Source: Bacteroidota bacterium (GTDB lineage: Bacteria > Bacteroidota > Bacteroidia > Chitinophagales > Chitinophagaceae). Taken from it: a stretch of 13,696 nt of DNA. The first letter of the stretch is position 1. Each line of letters opens with the position of its first letter. Location of the stretch: contig CANFLP010000047.1 in NCBI GenBank assembly GCA_947447835.1, positions 1 through 13,696 on the forward strand, given 5' to 3'. Shown here in pieces: positions 13,617 to 13,696 of this stretch. The notes under the pieces are model-generated. The model was not told where the DNA came from. It worked only from the letters and a program-made list of their open reading frames with translations, and ran no database searches. The position numbers were made by a program, and so were the translations under genes.

Positions 13617-13696
13617 TTATGCTTGAGGGCCGCGGTCTTCGCGAGGCGCTTGCTCTGGCTTAGGTAATAAAGCTTTGTGGCTTAATTTGAATTTAC
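13617..13696 (-). CDS. pnp: C-terminal end of a probable polyribonucleotide nucleotidyltransferase (runs off the right edge)
   Basis: Only the last 25 codons and the stop (TAA, 13619-13617) are present. The frame reads KFKLSHKALLPKPEQ and then a charged, Pro-rich end. A K-x-K-L-S-x-K-A-L-L segment followed by a short Pro/Lys tail is typical of the last strand of the C-terminal S1 RNA-binding domain in Bacteroidota polynucleotide phosphorylases, which degrade RNA by phosphorolysis. The fragment is too short to exclude another S1-domain protein, such as a ribosomal S1-like protein. A terminator lies 35 nt downstream, which supports this as a true gene end. Confidence 0.55.
   Translation of the reverse strand, partial: KFKLSHKALLPKPEQAPREDRGPQA

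Noticed and set aside
1..13696. Mobile element, CRISPR array, tRNA or defence-system signatures
   Set aside because: No direct-repeat arrays, transposase or integrase motifs, tRNA cloverleaf or defence gene domains were seen; gene content and spacing are those of core chromosome.

Overview
The window looks like core chromosome of an AT-rich member of the Bacteroidota, most like a Chitinophagaceae-type bacterium (lineage is inference). Evidence: a eukaryote-like NADP isocitrate dehydrogenase; TAnnTTTG -7 elements, the class typical of Bacteroidota, 11-22 nt before several start codons; almost no Shine-Dalgarno sequences; and a UVR-containing ClpC with a charged tail. Genes are closely packed: no intergenic gap exceeds about 140 bases. 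I see no tRNA, rRNA, CRISPR array, insertion sequence, prophage or integration scar.

Layout from left to right: the 5' part of an isocitrate dehydrogenase gene (-); an Nramp metal transporter fused to a C-terminal universal-stress (USP) domain (-); a divergent lipoprotein of unknown function (+); a short-form alpha-glucan phosphorylase homologue whose cofactor lysine is replaced by threonine (+); the flavin prenyltransferase ubiX (+); a perfect 18-bp hairpin between the convergent ubiX and clpC; clpC (-); a divergent STAS-like small protein (+) followed by dnaG primase (+); then a leftward series of separately promoted genes: a DUF3052-like/OmdA-like fusion, plsY, prmA, and at the right edge the last 25 codons of a probable polynucleotide phosphorylase gene.

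Most genes are unrelated housekeeping functions: TCA cycle, metal uptake, proteolysis, replication, phospholipid synthesis, ribosomal protein methylation and RNA decay. Nearly every gene has its own promoter-like element or terminator. The only likely co-transcribed pair is STAS-dnaG. I found no convincing multi-gene novel system. The best leads are single-protein oddities: the phosphorylase homologue without its PLP lysine, the transporter-USP fusion with a degenerate nucleotide loop, the STAS protein lacking a phosphoacceptor beside dnaG, and a Gly/Ala-rich insert in PrmA. At the DNA level, three of the four terminators share one stem motif, and the position of G-U wobbles shows which strand each serves.
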